Below are positions 1 to 8,659 of a stretch of 16,281 nucleotides of DNA, piece after piece. The notes under the pieces were generated by a model. It saw only the letters and a list, made by a program, of their open reading frames with translations, had not been told where the DNA came from and ran no database searches. A program made the position numbers and the translations under genes. The DNA lies in contig JAGOBX010000019.1 of the NCBI GenBank assembly GCA_017999075.1, positions 1 through 16,281 on the forward strand, read 5' to 3'. Each line of letters opens with the position of its first letter. The first letter of the stretch is position 1. Origin of the DNA: JAGOBX01 sp017999075 [NCBI: Candidatus Babelota bacterium] (GTDB taxonomy: Bacteria; JAGOBX01).

Positions 1-19
1 TTATTGAACTTTGAAATAA

Positions 20-3000
20 TTAATTAATAGCTTGTTCTTCTATTTTTAAAAGATTTAAAAAAGGTTTTGTTCTTAGAGTGAAATACAACATTTTATTATC
101 TTTGTCAACAGTCATTCCGCTGAATCCGAGTTCTCTGTCAGCCAATGCAGCATTTTTCATTATATCATAAACATTTATAACATTTGTTATTTCTAAAGAT
201 GCTATATCTACAAAAATCAAATTACCAGGTTTATCTCCGTATTCGCTTGTTCCTACAATCAGTTTGTTATCAATAGATGTTATTCCTTTCCCTGCAAAAT
301 TAAAATTCAATTTTGAAGATATGTTTAATTCTCTTATAATTCTGCCTGTATCATCTATTTCAAAAATCTTATCCTTTCTTGATAATATAAATATACGGTT
401 ATCATCTGTTATCTCGATTCCTGAAGGTTCAATATTTGCCGGAAGTTGTATTTTTGCTACAGTATTAAATTTTGAATCTGTAACTTTTATTGATTTATTA
501 TCTGTCCAATCAATAACGTAAAACTGATTTGACATTCTTTTATATGTTATTCCTTCCAGCCATCCTTTTATTCCTGATATTGATCCGTCAGATATTTTTT
601 TTCCGGACTTATCAAATATTTTCAATTCACCGTTCATTTTAGATGAAATTCTCAATATATTATTTTTATAACAATAAATATCTGAAGCATCATAAATTTC
701 AGGTGATTTATAACTCGTTACATATCTTAAATTAATCATCTTGTTTGTTTGATTTTTTTTACCGGTTTTTAAATCCTCATATTTCAGGTTGCCTGATTCT
801 GAATTATTATTTGACTGTCTCCCTGAAATATTTTCCGCACGATTTTTTTTTTGAATACTGGCCCCAACATTTTTTCTGTCTATCTTGTCAATAATTTTTT
901 TCTCCGGAACATATTTTCCTTGAACCTCTTCCAGATCAAATAAATCTTCAGCTATATCTGATTTCCGGATATTATCGGCATTTAACTTTCCACTGTTGTT
1001 TATTTCAATTTCAGATTTTGTTTTAGGTAATATTGTAATATTCCCCTGCTTAATTTTAGTATTTTCCGACGTAGGTATAATTTCAGATTTTGGCTTTTCA
1101 ATTTTATTTTCAATTTCAATATCGTCAAGTTCATCATCTTTTTTATTTGATGATACTGATTCATCCTGTTCTGCTTTATCATTTCCATTTTCTTCAACAT
1201 TGCTTATGGTTTCAATATCAAGCAGCCCTTCATCAAAAACATTATTTTTTTTATCATTTGTTTTAATTTGTTTTGAAGGAATAATATTTTCATTGTATAT
1301 TTCAGCAGATGGTTTTTCTTTAGATTCAGGTTTATTCTGGCTCGGACGGTAAAATTCTAATTCATTTTCTTTCTTTCCCTGAGGATAATTATCATTTTGT
1401 CTATAATTTTTATTTAGTGGTTTTTTTATTTTTTCTGAAATATTGTCTTTTTTTAAAATTTCAATAAGTTCCTCGTCTATTCCATTTTTAGAAAAAACTT
1501 GAGTTTTTGTTCCTTGATCAGAAAAACCGGTTAAACTTTGCCTTTTATCAGAACTTTCTGTACTATCCTGATTTGAATAGGGCGCGGGTTCTCCTGACAT
1601 ATAATTAAGCGCAGACTGAGATTGCTGCGGAGACTGCAAAAAAAGTTGCTGCGGAGATTGTTGAATTGGCTGCGAAAACTGCGATGCAGGCTGAAGAGCA
1701 GACATTCCTTGAAGATAAATAGGATAATTTACTATCGGAGGATAAAAATACGGATAAATCTGTTGAGGATGTATTTGCCCTGATGAAGAAGAAATACCAG
1801 AATTACTTATATTCTGATTTTGATGCTGAGATGAAGAATAAATATGCCCTTCTTTTGAACCAGCAATTGCGCCAGGCGTTTCAGTTGAAGATTTATTTTC
1901 AAGTTTTTGTTTTAATAATTTCAATTCATTTATAATAATCTTATTATTGCCGGAAAGTTCTTCTATCTGACGTTTGTATTCATCATTTATTCCCGTAGTT
2001 CCAGATTGATAATTGTCAACTGTTTTTATATTTACATTTTCTTTTTTTAAATCAATAGGCAGCTCAGGCTGATTTAAATCTTCATATTTTCTCAATCTAT
2101 CTTCAAGAAAAACTATATATTTTTCCTGATTTTCTAATTTTTCATTTAACCCTGAAGAAGTTATCAAAGAACTCGCAAATCTTCCGTTTTCCAATGTTTC
2201 ATTTAAATTATCATACTCCGACTTCAATTTTTCATATATCTGTTTGGCCTGTTTCAATTCTTCAGTAAATTTAACAAGTTCATTTGACATCTGCTCATTT
2301 TTGTCGCGGACAAGTTTATTATCTGACATAATCCCTTTAACTAAAATTTTATATTTTTCTATTTCACGTTTCAACAATACAAATGATTGACCGTCAATAT
2401 CTTTTATAATTTTATCTGTCTCAATCAATTTCATAGAAACTTGGTCAACCGCATTTTTCAATTCTTCATTTTCTTTAGTCAATTCTTCATTTAATTTGTT
2501 GATTTTTTGATAATCATCTGCTGAAACAAACGATTGATAATCACGGGTTATAGCAATTATTTTATCAGACAACTGTTTTACTTGATTTTTAAGTTCCGAA
2601 TTTTCAAAAATCAATTTTTCAATTTCTTCAGCTTTTAAAGTATCACTGATTTTTCCGATATTCTCAATTTTATTCTGCGTTTTAGTCAATCCTGAATAAT
2701 CAGCTGACAACTTATCGTATTTTTCCTGAATTTCACCAAGTTTCCTGAGCAAAATCAAATTTTGTTCGGCAAGTTTTTCCTTATAAGACTTATAATCTTC
2801 GCGTATTTTAACCAGCTCGCTTATATAACTCTGTGAATCAGTATCTTTTCGGATATTTTTTACAATATCAATAAATTTTGTTTCTAAAACGTTTATTCTG
2901 TCTACTATTTGATTGTATTCACCTGTTTTTTTATTCGATTCCGATGAAGCGGCCTTATATAACTCTGTTAATTTATAATTTTCATCTTTCATTTTTTTCA

Positions 3001-5089
3001 ATTCTGACGTAAGCGTTACCATATCCCTGATTTTCAGCATCAATAAGTTTTCTTTTTCTTTCAATTTATCCGATTCCAATGAAGCAAAAACAAGTTTTTC
3101 ATTCAAAGATTTATTTTTTATCAATTCTGCATTTAATTTTTCATCTAAAATTTTTATTTTTTTTTCATAATTTTCCAGCTGAATTTTTGTCCTTGACGCA
3201 ATATCAATTTCCTGATTTTTAGCAGTCAATTCCATTATTTTTTCGTTCAGCAGTTCATTATCTTTTGATGCAGAATGCAATTTCGACATCAGTTCAGATG
3301 TCATCCGGTTATATATTTCTATTTTTTTTGATATTGAACTTTTTTCAGTTTCAAGAAGATTGGTTTTGTTGGTCAATTCTTTTATTTTTGTTTCAAGAAG
3401 TTCCTTTATATTATTCAATTTTTTATTTTCTTCTTCTAACGCAGTCTGCCGTTTTAAATAATCAGAACTTATATTTGTTTCTTCCGCTCTGCCAGAAAAT
3501 TCTTTTTTCAATTCTTTATTATCTTTATAATTGCCGTCTTGCTTTATGGATAATGCCGTTAAACTTTGTTTCAGCATATCATTTTGTTCTGATAACTTTT
3601 TATTAATCTGTAAAATAGTTTCATTCTTATCTTTCAATATTTCTAACTGGTTAGAAATAATCTCAAACTTTTCTGTAAACCCTTTCTCTCGAGAAGCAAG
3701 TTCTTTTTCATAATTTACTATCAATGCAAGCAATTTTTCTTTTTGATGTTTTAATCCTTCTATTTCTTCTTTGGAAGAATTTTTTTTGTTTTTCCCCGAA
3801 ATATTATCCATTAATTTTTTTTCTGCAATCTCAAGTTCTTCTTTTAATTTCTTTATTTCATCGGTCGTTATTCCTGAAACTGATGCGTATTTCAATTCCA
3901 ATTCTTTTATTTTAGAATTAAGTTCAGAATTCATTTTCGAAGCAGCTTCGAGTTTCTCCGATAATTCGCTTGAATGTGCCGAAGAAATCGAATATTTTTT
4001 TACCGCATCTTCAACTGCAGCAGCCAATTCAGAATTTTGGGTTTTCAAACTTTTATTATCCGATTGAAGTTCTTTATACAATAAATATATTTTTCCAACT
4101 TCTTTTTTTAATATATCGATTTTTTCATTTGTATTTTCTGACGTTGATGATAAGGTCAATTCCAGATTTTTGTTTATATTTTCAAGCTCTGCATTTTTTT
4201 CTTCTATAGATGTTTTTCCTTTTTTCACATTTTCTATATCAAGAACAAGTTTACGGTTTATACTGTTTAATACATCTATTTTTTTTTCTTTTTCTTCTAT
4301 TGAACTCAACAATTTTTCCCTTTCTTCTGAAAGTTCATCTATTCTTAACAGTGCTTTTTTATCAATTCCTGAAGCTGCAAGTTTTTCTTCTACGGTTTTT
4401 TTCAGTTCTGCATTTTCAACAATCAATTTTTTAGAATTACCCATCAGCAAAGCAAATTTAATCTGCATTTCTCCATAATTTTTTACAAGTTCTATTTTTT
4501 CTTTTTTCAGTTTTTCATAATCTTCTATGTCAGCAGCAAGTTTTTTATTTTCAGATGTCAATTTATCAATCTTATCTTTCAATTGAATATTTAAATTCTG
4601 AATTTTAGTCGTTCCTTCAAGAAGAACAGCTATTTGATTTGTCAATTTTCCAAGTCTCAGGTTTAATTCACCATACTTAACTTGCAATTCTCCGTATTCT
4701 TTTTCAAGATCATCATACTTTTTTCTATCTATGGTATTATTCATTAAATCGGTTGTTTTCTGCTGCAGAGTCTTGTATTGTTCGGCAAGATTACTTAACT
4801 TTTCTTCCCATTCTTTAACATTAACGCTGATCTGTTTCTGTTCTTTGACTGAAATTTCATTTCTTGGTTCGGCAGGAATTCCTGTATTTGCAGATTCGGT
4901 ATATTGCTTTAATTTATTCAGCAGCTGTTTATTCTTATCAAGCTGAATTTTTAAACTATCATATTTTTCTTTTGTGATGAGTACTTTTGATTGACCGGCA
5001 TAAGTTTTATCGTCCGGTGGTGTTTCAGAAATTATTATTGTTGGTAATACTAATACAGAGAGTAAGATTAAAAAAAAAATTCTCGCCAT
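20..5089 (-). CDS. Giant exported coiled-coil protein with C-terminal beta-propeller-like domain
   Basis: I do not recognise this 1689-residue protein as a named family. Residues 1-21 form a signal peptide (MAR, then a hydrophobic run ending IIIS) with no lipobox Cys, so export to the periplasm or beyond is likely. Residues about 30-1060 are almost unbroken heptad-rich coiled coil (Lys, Glu, Leu, Asn, Ile). Residues about 1080-1180 are rich in Gln, Ser, Pro and Tyr, with a short tandem repeat (QSPQQ). Residues about 1180-1450 are charged and look disordered. The last ~237 residues (from about 1453) are beta-rich, with recurring pieces such as GWLEGITY, EPSGIEIT and GFSGMTVD, resembling NHL or SdiA-regulated-type propellers. 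The only Cys I see is in this domain. The ATG shares one base with the stop of the upstream Fe-S scaffold gene (TAATG) and has no Shine-Dalgarno of its own, so translation is probably coupled. A structural or surface role is inference. The reading frame is very secure; function is unknown. Confidence 0.9.
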   Translation of the reverse strand: MARIFFLILLSVLVLPTIIISETPPDDKTYAGQSKVLITKEKYDSLKIQLDKNKQLLNKLKQYTESANTGIPAEPRNEISVKEQKQISVNVKEWEEKLSNLAEQYKTLQQKTTDLMNNTIDRKKYDDLEKEYGELQVKYGELNLRLGKLTNQIAVLLEGTTKIQNLNIQLKDKIDKLTSENKKLAADIEDYEKLKKEKIELVKNYGEMQIKFALLMGNSKKLIVENAELKKTVEEKLAASGIDKKALLRIDELSEEREKLLSSIEEKEKKIDVLNSINRKLVLDIENVKKGKTSIEEKNAELENINKNLELTLSSTSENTNEKIDILKKEVGKIYLLYKELQSDNKSLKTQNSELAAAVEDAVKKYSISSAHSSELSEKLEAASKMNSELNSKIKELELKYASVSGITTDEIKKLKEELEIAEKKLMDNISGKNKKNSSKEEIEGLKHQKEKLLALIVNYEKELASREKGFTEKFEIISNQLEILKDKNETILQINKKLSEQNDMLKQSLTALSIKQDGNYKDNKELKKEFSGRAEETNISSDYLKRQTALEEENKKLNNIKELLETKIKELTNKTNLLETEKSSISKKIEIYNRMTSELMSKLHSASKDNELLNEKIMELTAKNQEIDIASRTKIQLENYEKKIKILDEKLNAELIKNKSLNEKLVFASLESDKLKEKENLLMLKIRDMVTLTSELKKMKDENYKLTELYKAASSESNKKTGEYNQIVDRINVLETKFIDIVKNIRKDTDSQSYISELVKIREDYKSYKEKLAEQNLILLRKLGEIQEKYDKLSADYSGLTKTQNKIENIGKISDTLKAEEIEKLIFENSELKNQVKQLSDKIIAITRDYQSFVSADDYQKINKLNEELTKENEELKNAVDQVSMKLIETDKIIKDIDGQSFVLLKREIEKYKILVKGIMSDNKLVRDKNEQMSNELVKFTEELKQAKQIYEKLKSEYDNLNETLENGRFASSLITSSGLNEKLENQEKYIVFLEDRLRKYEDLNQPELPIDLKKENVNIKTVDNYQSGTTGINDEYKRQIEELSGNNKIIINELKLLKQKLENKSSTETPGAIAGSKEGHIYSSSQHQNQNISNSGISSSSGQIHPQQIYPYFYPPIVNYPIYLQGMSALQPASQFSQPIQQSPQQLFLQSPQQSQSALNYMSGEPAPYSNQDSTESSDKRQSLTGFSDQGTKTQVFSKNGIDEELIEILKKDNISEKIKKPLNKNYRQNDNYPQGKKENELEFYRPSQNKPESKEKPSAEIYNENIIPSKQIKTNDKKNNVFDEGLLDIETISNVEENGNDKAEQDESVSSNKKDDELDDIEIENKIEKPKSEIIPTSENTKIKQGNITILPKTKSEIEINNSGKLNADNIRKSDIAEDLFDLEEVQGKYVPEKKIIDKIDRKNVGASIQKKNRAENISGRQSNNNSESGNLKYEDLKTGKKNQTNKMINLRYVTSYKSPEIYDASDIYCYKNNILRISSKMNGELKIFDKSGKKISDGSISGIKGWLEGITYKRMSNQFYVIDWTDNKSIKVTDSKFNTVAKIQLPANIEPSGIEITDDNRIFILSRKDKIFEIDDTGRIIRELNISSKLNFNFAGKGITSIDNKLIVGTSEYGDKPGNLIFVDIASLEITNVINVYDIMKNAALADRELGFSGMTVDKDNKMLYFTLRTKPFLNLLKIEEQAIN
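1622..1660 (-). repeat. Short tandem DNA repeat inside the coiled-coil gene
   Basis: A 15-nt unit at 1622-1636 recurs at 1646-1660 with one mismatch and a 24-nt period. On the coding strand this gives two 8-residue units, QSPQQSQS and QSPQQLFL, in the Gln/Ser/Pro-rich linker. A degenerate third copy may follow at about 1666-1680. The repeat is a likely site of copy-number change, and its period keeps the frame. Confidence 0.7.
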
Positions 5090-5325
5090 TATTTTATAAT
5101 TTCGATTTCTGTAATTTCTTGAATTTTGTCTTTTATTTCTCGTTCAATCCCCATTTTAAAAGTCAAATTTGATACAGGACAATCAACGCAGGCGCCTTTA
5201 AATCTTAATTTTAAAACTGTTCCTTTAATTGATACAAATTCCACATCTCCGCCATCTGTCGCAAGATATAACTTTATTGTTTCAAGTTCCTTTATTATTC
5301 TTTCTTTTAAAGATTTTTGAGTCAC
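5089..5325 (-). CDS. NifU C-terminal-domain (Nfu-type) Fe-S cluster scaffold protein
   Basis: This 78-residue protein matches the NifU C-terminal (Nfu) domain in length and pattern. It has an N-terminal helix, then YLATDGGDVEFV, a beta-rich middle, the cluster-binding motif GACVDCP (Cys46 and Cys49) and a closing GIEREIKDKI helix. In this family the two cysteines hold a transient [4Fe-4S] cluster at a dimer interface and pass it to apo-proteins in the cytoplasm. No N-terminal NifU or A-type domain is present. The start is GTG at 5325, chosen because AGAGGA lies just upstream and the family motif begins close after it. The gene starts 21 nt after the tRNA-Pro CCA end and overlaps the giant coiled-coil gene by one base, so all three are probably on one transcript. 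Domain identification is firm; the physiological target is unknown. Confidence 0.93.
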   Translation of the reverse strand: MTQKSLKERIIKELETIKLYLATDGGDVEFVSIKGTVLKLRFKGACVDCPVSNLTFKMGIEREIKDKIQEITEIEIIK

Positions 5326-5346
5326 TGATTTTCCTCTGATTTTAAT

Positions 5347-5423
5347 TGGTCGGGCAGACTGGATTTGAACCAGCGGCCCCCTGCTCCCAAGGCAGGTGCG
5401 CTACCAAACTGCGCTACTACCCG
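5347..5423 (-). tRNA. tRNA-Pro (anticodon TGG), CCA encoded
   Basis: On the minus strand the sequence folds as a full cloverleaf. The 7-bp acceptor stem pairs CGGGTAG with CTGCCCG (one G-T pair). The anticodon stem CCTGC/GCAGG encloses the loop CTTGGGA, giving anticodon TGG for proline. The T-loop is GTTCAAATC, and the discriminator A is followed by an encoded CCA (5347-5349). The length of 77 nt is normal for tRNA-Pro. A near-perfect sigma-70-type promoter lies about 20 nt upstream, and the Nfu-type gene begins 21 nt downstream, so the primary transcript is likely mixed tRNA and mRNA. Confidence 0.97.
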
Positions 5424-5443
5424 ACGTTATAAAATACTCGGTT

Positions 5444-5471
5444 ATTATATTAAAAAAAAACTTATTGTCAA
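5444..5471 (-). promoter_or_regulatory. Consensus sigma-70-type promoter for tRNA-Pro and downstream genes
   Basis: The -35 TTGACA (5466-5471) and -10 TATAAT (5444-5449) are both exact consensus, separated by 16 nt containing an A/T tract. The predicted start near 5437 leaves a leader of roughly 14 nt before the mature tRNA 5' end. This strength fits a tRNA promoter and would also feed the Nfu-type and coiled-coil genes. Confidence 0.85.
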
Positions 5472-5512
5472 CTGTTTTTAATATTTTTATATTATAAAAA
5501 AAATCACAGAAA

Positions 5513-8500
5513 TCATTCTATATCTATTTTATGATTTTTGCTGAATTTTAATTCCCACCACAATTGTATTTTGAATACCGCTAAATTGAAAATATCTATA
5601 AAATCATCAAGAAGTGAGTATATTATCGGAACAATAAATAATGTTAATATTGTAGATGATATTAGTCCGAATATCACAACTACCGCGCAGCCTTGATATA
5701 ATTCCGATCCTTCTCCTTGTGATATTGCAAGAGGTATCATCCCCAGAATCGTGGTTAAAGTGGTTATGGCTATTGGCCGCATCCTTAATTTTCCTACTTC
5801 AATAATAGCATCGCTTCTTGCTACACCTCGAAACCGCAATATATTCAAATAATCTATCAGTATAATCCCATTATTAACAACAGTTCCGGATAACATTATA
5901 ATGCCGATTAAAGCTGAAATATCAAGCTGCAGATTCATTATCCTTAACCCGAATACTACTCCTATTAGAACAAGAGGTACTGAAAACATAATTATAACAG
6001 GCTGTATGAATGATTCAAACTGAGATGCCATAATTATATAAACTAAAAATACAGAAAATATCAGGGCAAGTCCAAGCTGACTGAATGACTCTTTTGTGTT
6101 TTTAGCAGAACCATACCAGTAAAAAGTCATATCTTTATATTTAGGCAATACATTTTTATCAATATCAGCCAGAACTTTTCCTGACGCAGTTTTTGAATTC
6201 AATATCGATTCAAGGGTAATAACATTATTTAAATTTGTTCTATTTAATTCATTGAATTGTTCATTTTCATTTATATATACAAACTCTCCAAGTCTTTTTA
6301 TTGAACCGGAATTTGTCAAGATCGGATATTTTAAAAATAAATTTTTATCGAATTTTTTATTTTTTTTACCTTCAACTATAATATCTATTTTCTTATCATT
6401 TTTATAAAATGTTCCCGATTTTGTTCCGTTTAATACGCTAAAAACGTAATCTGATACATATTTAGCAGACAACCCATTTTCCGAAACAGTTCTGCGGTTA
6501 ATTACTGCTGATATTTCGTTCGTCATATCAGTGCCGCGCAGCCGCGTTAAAATTATCCCCTCTTTTTTTTCAAGATATTTTTTTATTTCACCTGAACTCT
6601 TTATTAAATAATCGTGCTCGTCAGAACCAACGCTGAATTCTATTTTTTTATTATCCACATTTATTTTGGAAACTTTAGAAACAAACAGTTTTCCGTATTT
6701 GAATGAATCAGAATATTTCTCAAGAAAAATTAAATAATCAGAAATATCTTTTACTGAAACATTATCCTTAAGTTTTACGTATATCTCTGAATTCGCCGGA
6801 TTTACTGTCGTTGCAATAATTTGAGTATTCGTTTGTTTAATATCAGCTTCTATTTTTTTCGTTATTATATCTGTTTCAGTAATATTATAATCAGGCTCCA
6901 ATTCAAGAGTTATTTTAAATTCTTTTATGTTCCCGTCCGGCAAAAAAATTCTGTCAGGCATTTTCAATACGCTTAATACGCAAACTCCCACTACCAATAT
7001 TACAATTATGGTTTTATAAATAAAATTTAAAATCAGCTTGGATTCAAATTTGACTCCTATAGAATGTTTTAACAAAAAAATATAAACTGATATAAAAATG
7101 TCTCCTATATTAACAAAAAAATCATCTATCAATTTAAACAAATATGCTGGTTTGGTTTCCTGTTCCTTTTTAAACATGTATGCCGAAAGCATTGGAACCA
7201 GCAGCAAAGCAACAAATAATGAAAATATCAGTGAATATATTACAGATAATGCAAGGTCAGTAAACAATTTACTCGCTATTCCTGTTAAAAACAATATTGG
7301 AAAAAATACAGCTATAGAAGTTAAATTCGAACTTATTACGCTTATTGCAACTTCTTCGCTTCCTGATACTGCAGCTTCTTTAGAAGTTCTCCCTTCTTTC
7401 AAATGCCTGTATATATTTTCCAGTATTACGACAGAACTGTCAAGCATCATTCCAACACCAAGTGCTAATCCTGCTAATGATAATATATTTCTTGTTACAT
7501 TAGAAAAATATAATAATGCAAATGTTGAAATAAGCGCAATTGGAATTGTTAAAGATATTATTATTGTAGATTTTAATGATCTCAAAAAAATAAATAAAAT
7601 TATTACAACAAGTATTATGCCGCCCTGTATGTTTCCTGAAACTACTTCCTGTGAAGCATTAATATAAACAGAATCATCTTTTGATATGTTTATCTTCAAA
7701 TAGTTATGTTTTTTTCCAAAATCATATATTACAGGTTTTATTTTTTTTACTATGTCAAGAGTATTTCCTTCATTCGTTTTTTTTATCACCATTCCTACCG
7801 AGGATATTCCATTTACACGGGAAATATTATCTATTTCTTTATAAGTCAAAACAACATCTGCCACTGAAGATATTTTTATATTATTTTTTAAATTAAGGTT
7901 TTTTATGTCTTCAATCTTTATGAACTGACCTGTCATTATAACAGAATTTGAATGATTGCCGATTTGAATTTTTCCGATTTGAATTTTTTTCTGCCATAAA
8001 TTAATTTTTTCAATAACTTCAGGAACTGTAATTTTCATCGCCATCATACGGTTTGGATCGCATATGACTTTTACACATTCCTCGAATCCGCCTTTTATTT
8101 CTACTTTTCCGACTCCTTCTATTTGTTCGATTAAAGGTTTTAGTGATTTATCTGCAAATTCTTTTATTATATTTATATCTGTATCTCCGTATAAATCAAA
8201 ACGGAAAATAGGTTGCGCGGATGAACTGATCCTGTGAAGCATGGGTTTTTCTGTTTCTTCTGGAAGGTTCACTGTATTTATTTTTTCTCTTATTTCAAGA
8301 GCAGCTAAATCTATATCTGTGTTCCATCCGAATTCTATTGTAATAACGCTCTTATTTTTTTCTGAAGTCGAACGAAGAGTTTCAACTCCGGAAACTGTAT
8401 TTAATACTTCTTCGAGAGGTTTGCTTACTTTATTCAATACATCTATCGGAGATGCATTCGGATACGGCGTTAAAACAACTATTGATGGGATGTCTATATT

Positions 8501-8614
8501 CGGAGTTAAACTTACGGAAAGCTTTGTTACACATATCAGACCTGTCAGCAGACAAAACAATAAAATCATTATTGTAGCGACAGGTCTGTCAACCGCAAAT
8601 TTTACAATTTTCAT
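5513..8614 (-). CDS. RND-family exporter, inner-membrane pump subunit (HAE1/AcrB-like)
   Basis: At 1033 residues this has the usual length and duplicated layout of AcrB-like pumps. A first transmembrane helix (about 11-33) is followed by a large periplasmic loop to about 330, a helix bundle at about 331-480, a hinge, a helix at about 534-551, a second periplasmic loop, and a final bundle from about 846 to 1003. Family motifs include the N-terminal FAVDRPVAT, GVGMMLDSSVVILENI in TM4 and SQGEGSELYQG near the end. The TM4 proton-relay Asp is Asp392, but the second Asp of AcrB (Asp408) is Ser393, and the TM10 Lys940 equivalent is Asn914. This is common in HAE1 pumps outside the AcrB group and does not suggest a dead protein. 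The substrate cannot be read from sequence. It follows the phosphofructokinase gene by 45 nt, so co-transcription is likely. No membrane-fusion or outer-membrane partner is in the window. The start ATG lacks a clear Shine-Dalgarno. Confidence 0.93.
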   Translation of the reverse strand: MKIVKFAVDRPVATIMILLFCLLTGLICVTKLSVSLTPNIDIPSIVVLTPYPNASPIDVLNKVSKPLEEVLNTVSGVETLRSTSEKNKSVITIEFGWNTDIDLAALEIREKINTVNLPEETEKPMLHRISSSAQPIFRFDLYGDTDINIIKEFADKSLKPLIEQIEGVGKVEIKGGFEECVKVICDPNRMMAMKITVPEVIEKINLWQKKIQIGKIQIGNHSNSVIMTGQFIKIEDIKNLNLKNNIKISSVADVVLTYKEIDNISRVNGISSVGMVIKKTNEGNTLDIVKKIKPVIYDFGKKHNYLKINISKDDSVYINASQEVVSGNIQGGIILVVIILFIFLRSLKSTIIISLTIPIALISTFALLYFSNVTRNILSLAGLALGVGMMLDSSVVILENIYRHLKEGRTSKEAAVSGSEEVAISVISSNLTSIAVFFPILFLTGIASKLFTDLALSVIYSLIFSLFVALLLVPMLSAYMFKKEQETKPAYLFKLIDDFFVNIGDIFISVYIFLLKHSIGVKFESKLILNFIYKTIIVILVVGVCVLSVLKMPDRIFLPDGNIKEFKITLELEPDYNITETDIITKKIEADIKQTNTQIIATTVNPANSEIYVKLKDNVSVKDISDYLIFLEKYSDSFKYGKLFVSKVSKINVDNKKIEFSVGSDEHDYLIKSSGEIKKYLEKKEGIILTRLRGTDMTNEISAVINRRTVSENGLSAKYVSDYVFSVLNGTKSGTFYKNDKKIDIIVEGKKNKKFDKNLFLKYPILTNSGSIKRLGEFVYINENEQFNELNRTNLNNVITLESILNSKTASGKVLADIDKNVLPKYKDMTFYWYGSAKNTKESFSQLGLALIFSVFLVYIIMASQFESFIQPVIIMFSVPLVLIGVVFGLRIMNLQLDISALIGIIMLSGTVVNNGIILIDYLNILRFRGVARSDAIIEVGKLRMRPIAITTLTTILGMIPLAISQGEGSELYQGCAVVVIFGLISSTILTLFIVPIIYSLLDDFIDIFNLAVFKIQLWWELKFSKNHKIDIE

Positions 8615-8659
8615 CTAATTTTAATTTTCTTTAAATGTATCCATTCTTATAAAAATCAA

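Noticed and set aside
996-1352. A Ser/Phe-rich plus-strand open frame opposite the coiled-coil gene
   Set aside because: It is antisense to the charged linker of the exported protein; low-complexity Ser/Phe runs are what antisense of Glu/Lys/Asp codons gives. The many similar frames between 3200 and 5000 are rejected for the same reason.
20-5089. Coiled-coil protein as an SMC/SbcC-type ATPase
   Set aside because: There is a signal peptide, and no Walker A, Walker B or ABC signature motif at either end, so similarity is only to generic coiled coil.
5472-5512. Terminator after the RND exporter
   Set aside because: There is a run of T on the minus strand, but the only stems before it are 4-5 bp and A/T-rich, so I could not support a hairpin.
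7098-7667. A 189-codon open frame on the plus strand
   Set aside because: It lies fully inside the RND exporter gene on the opposite strand, its translation resembles no family, and its open state follows from the AT-rich codon use of the real gene.
8621-8644. Seven-codon frame (MDTFKEN) between phosphofructokinase and the RND exporter as a leader peptide
   Set aside because: It has no ribosome-binding site and no regulatory codon run or attenuator hairpin; an open frame this short is expected by chance.
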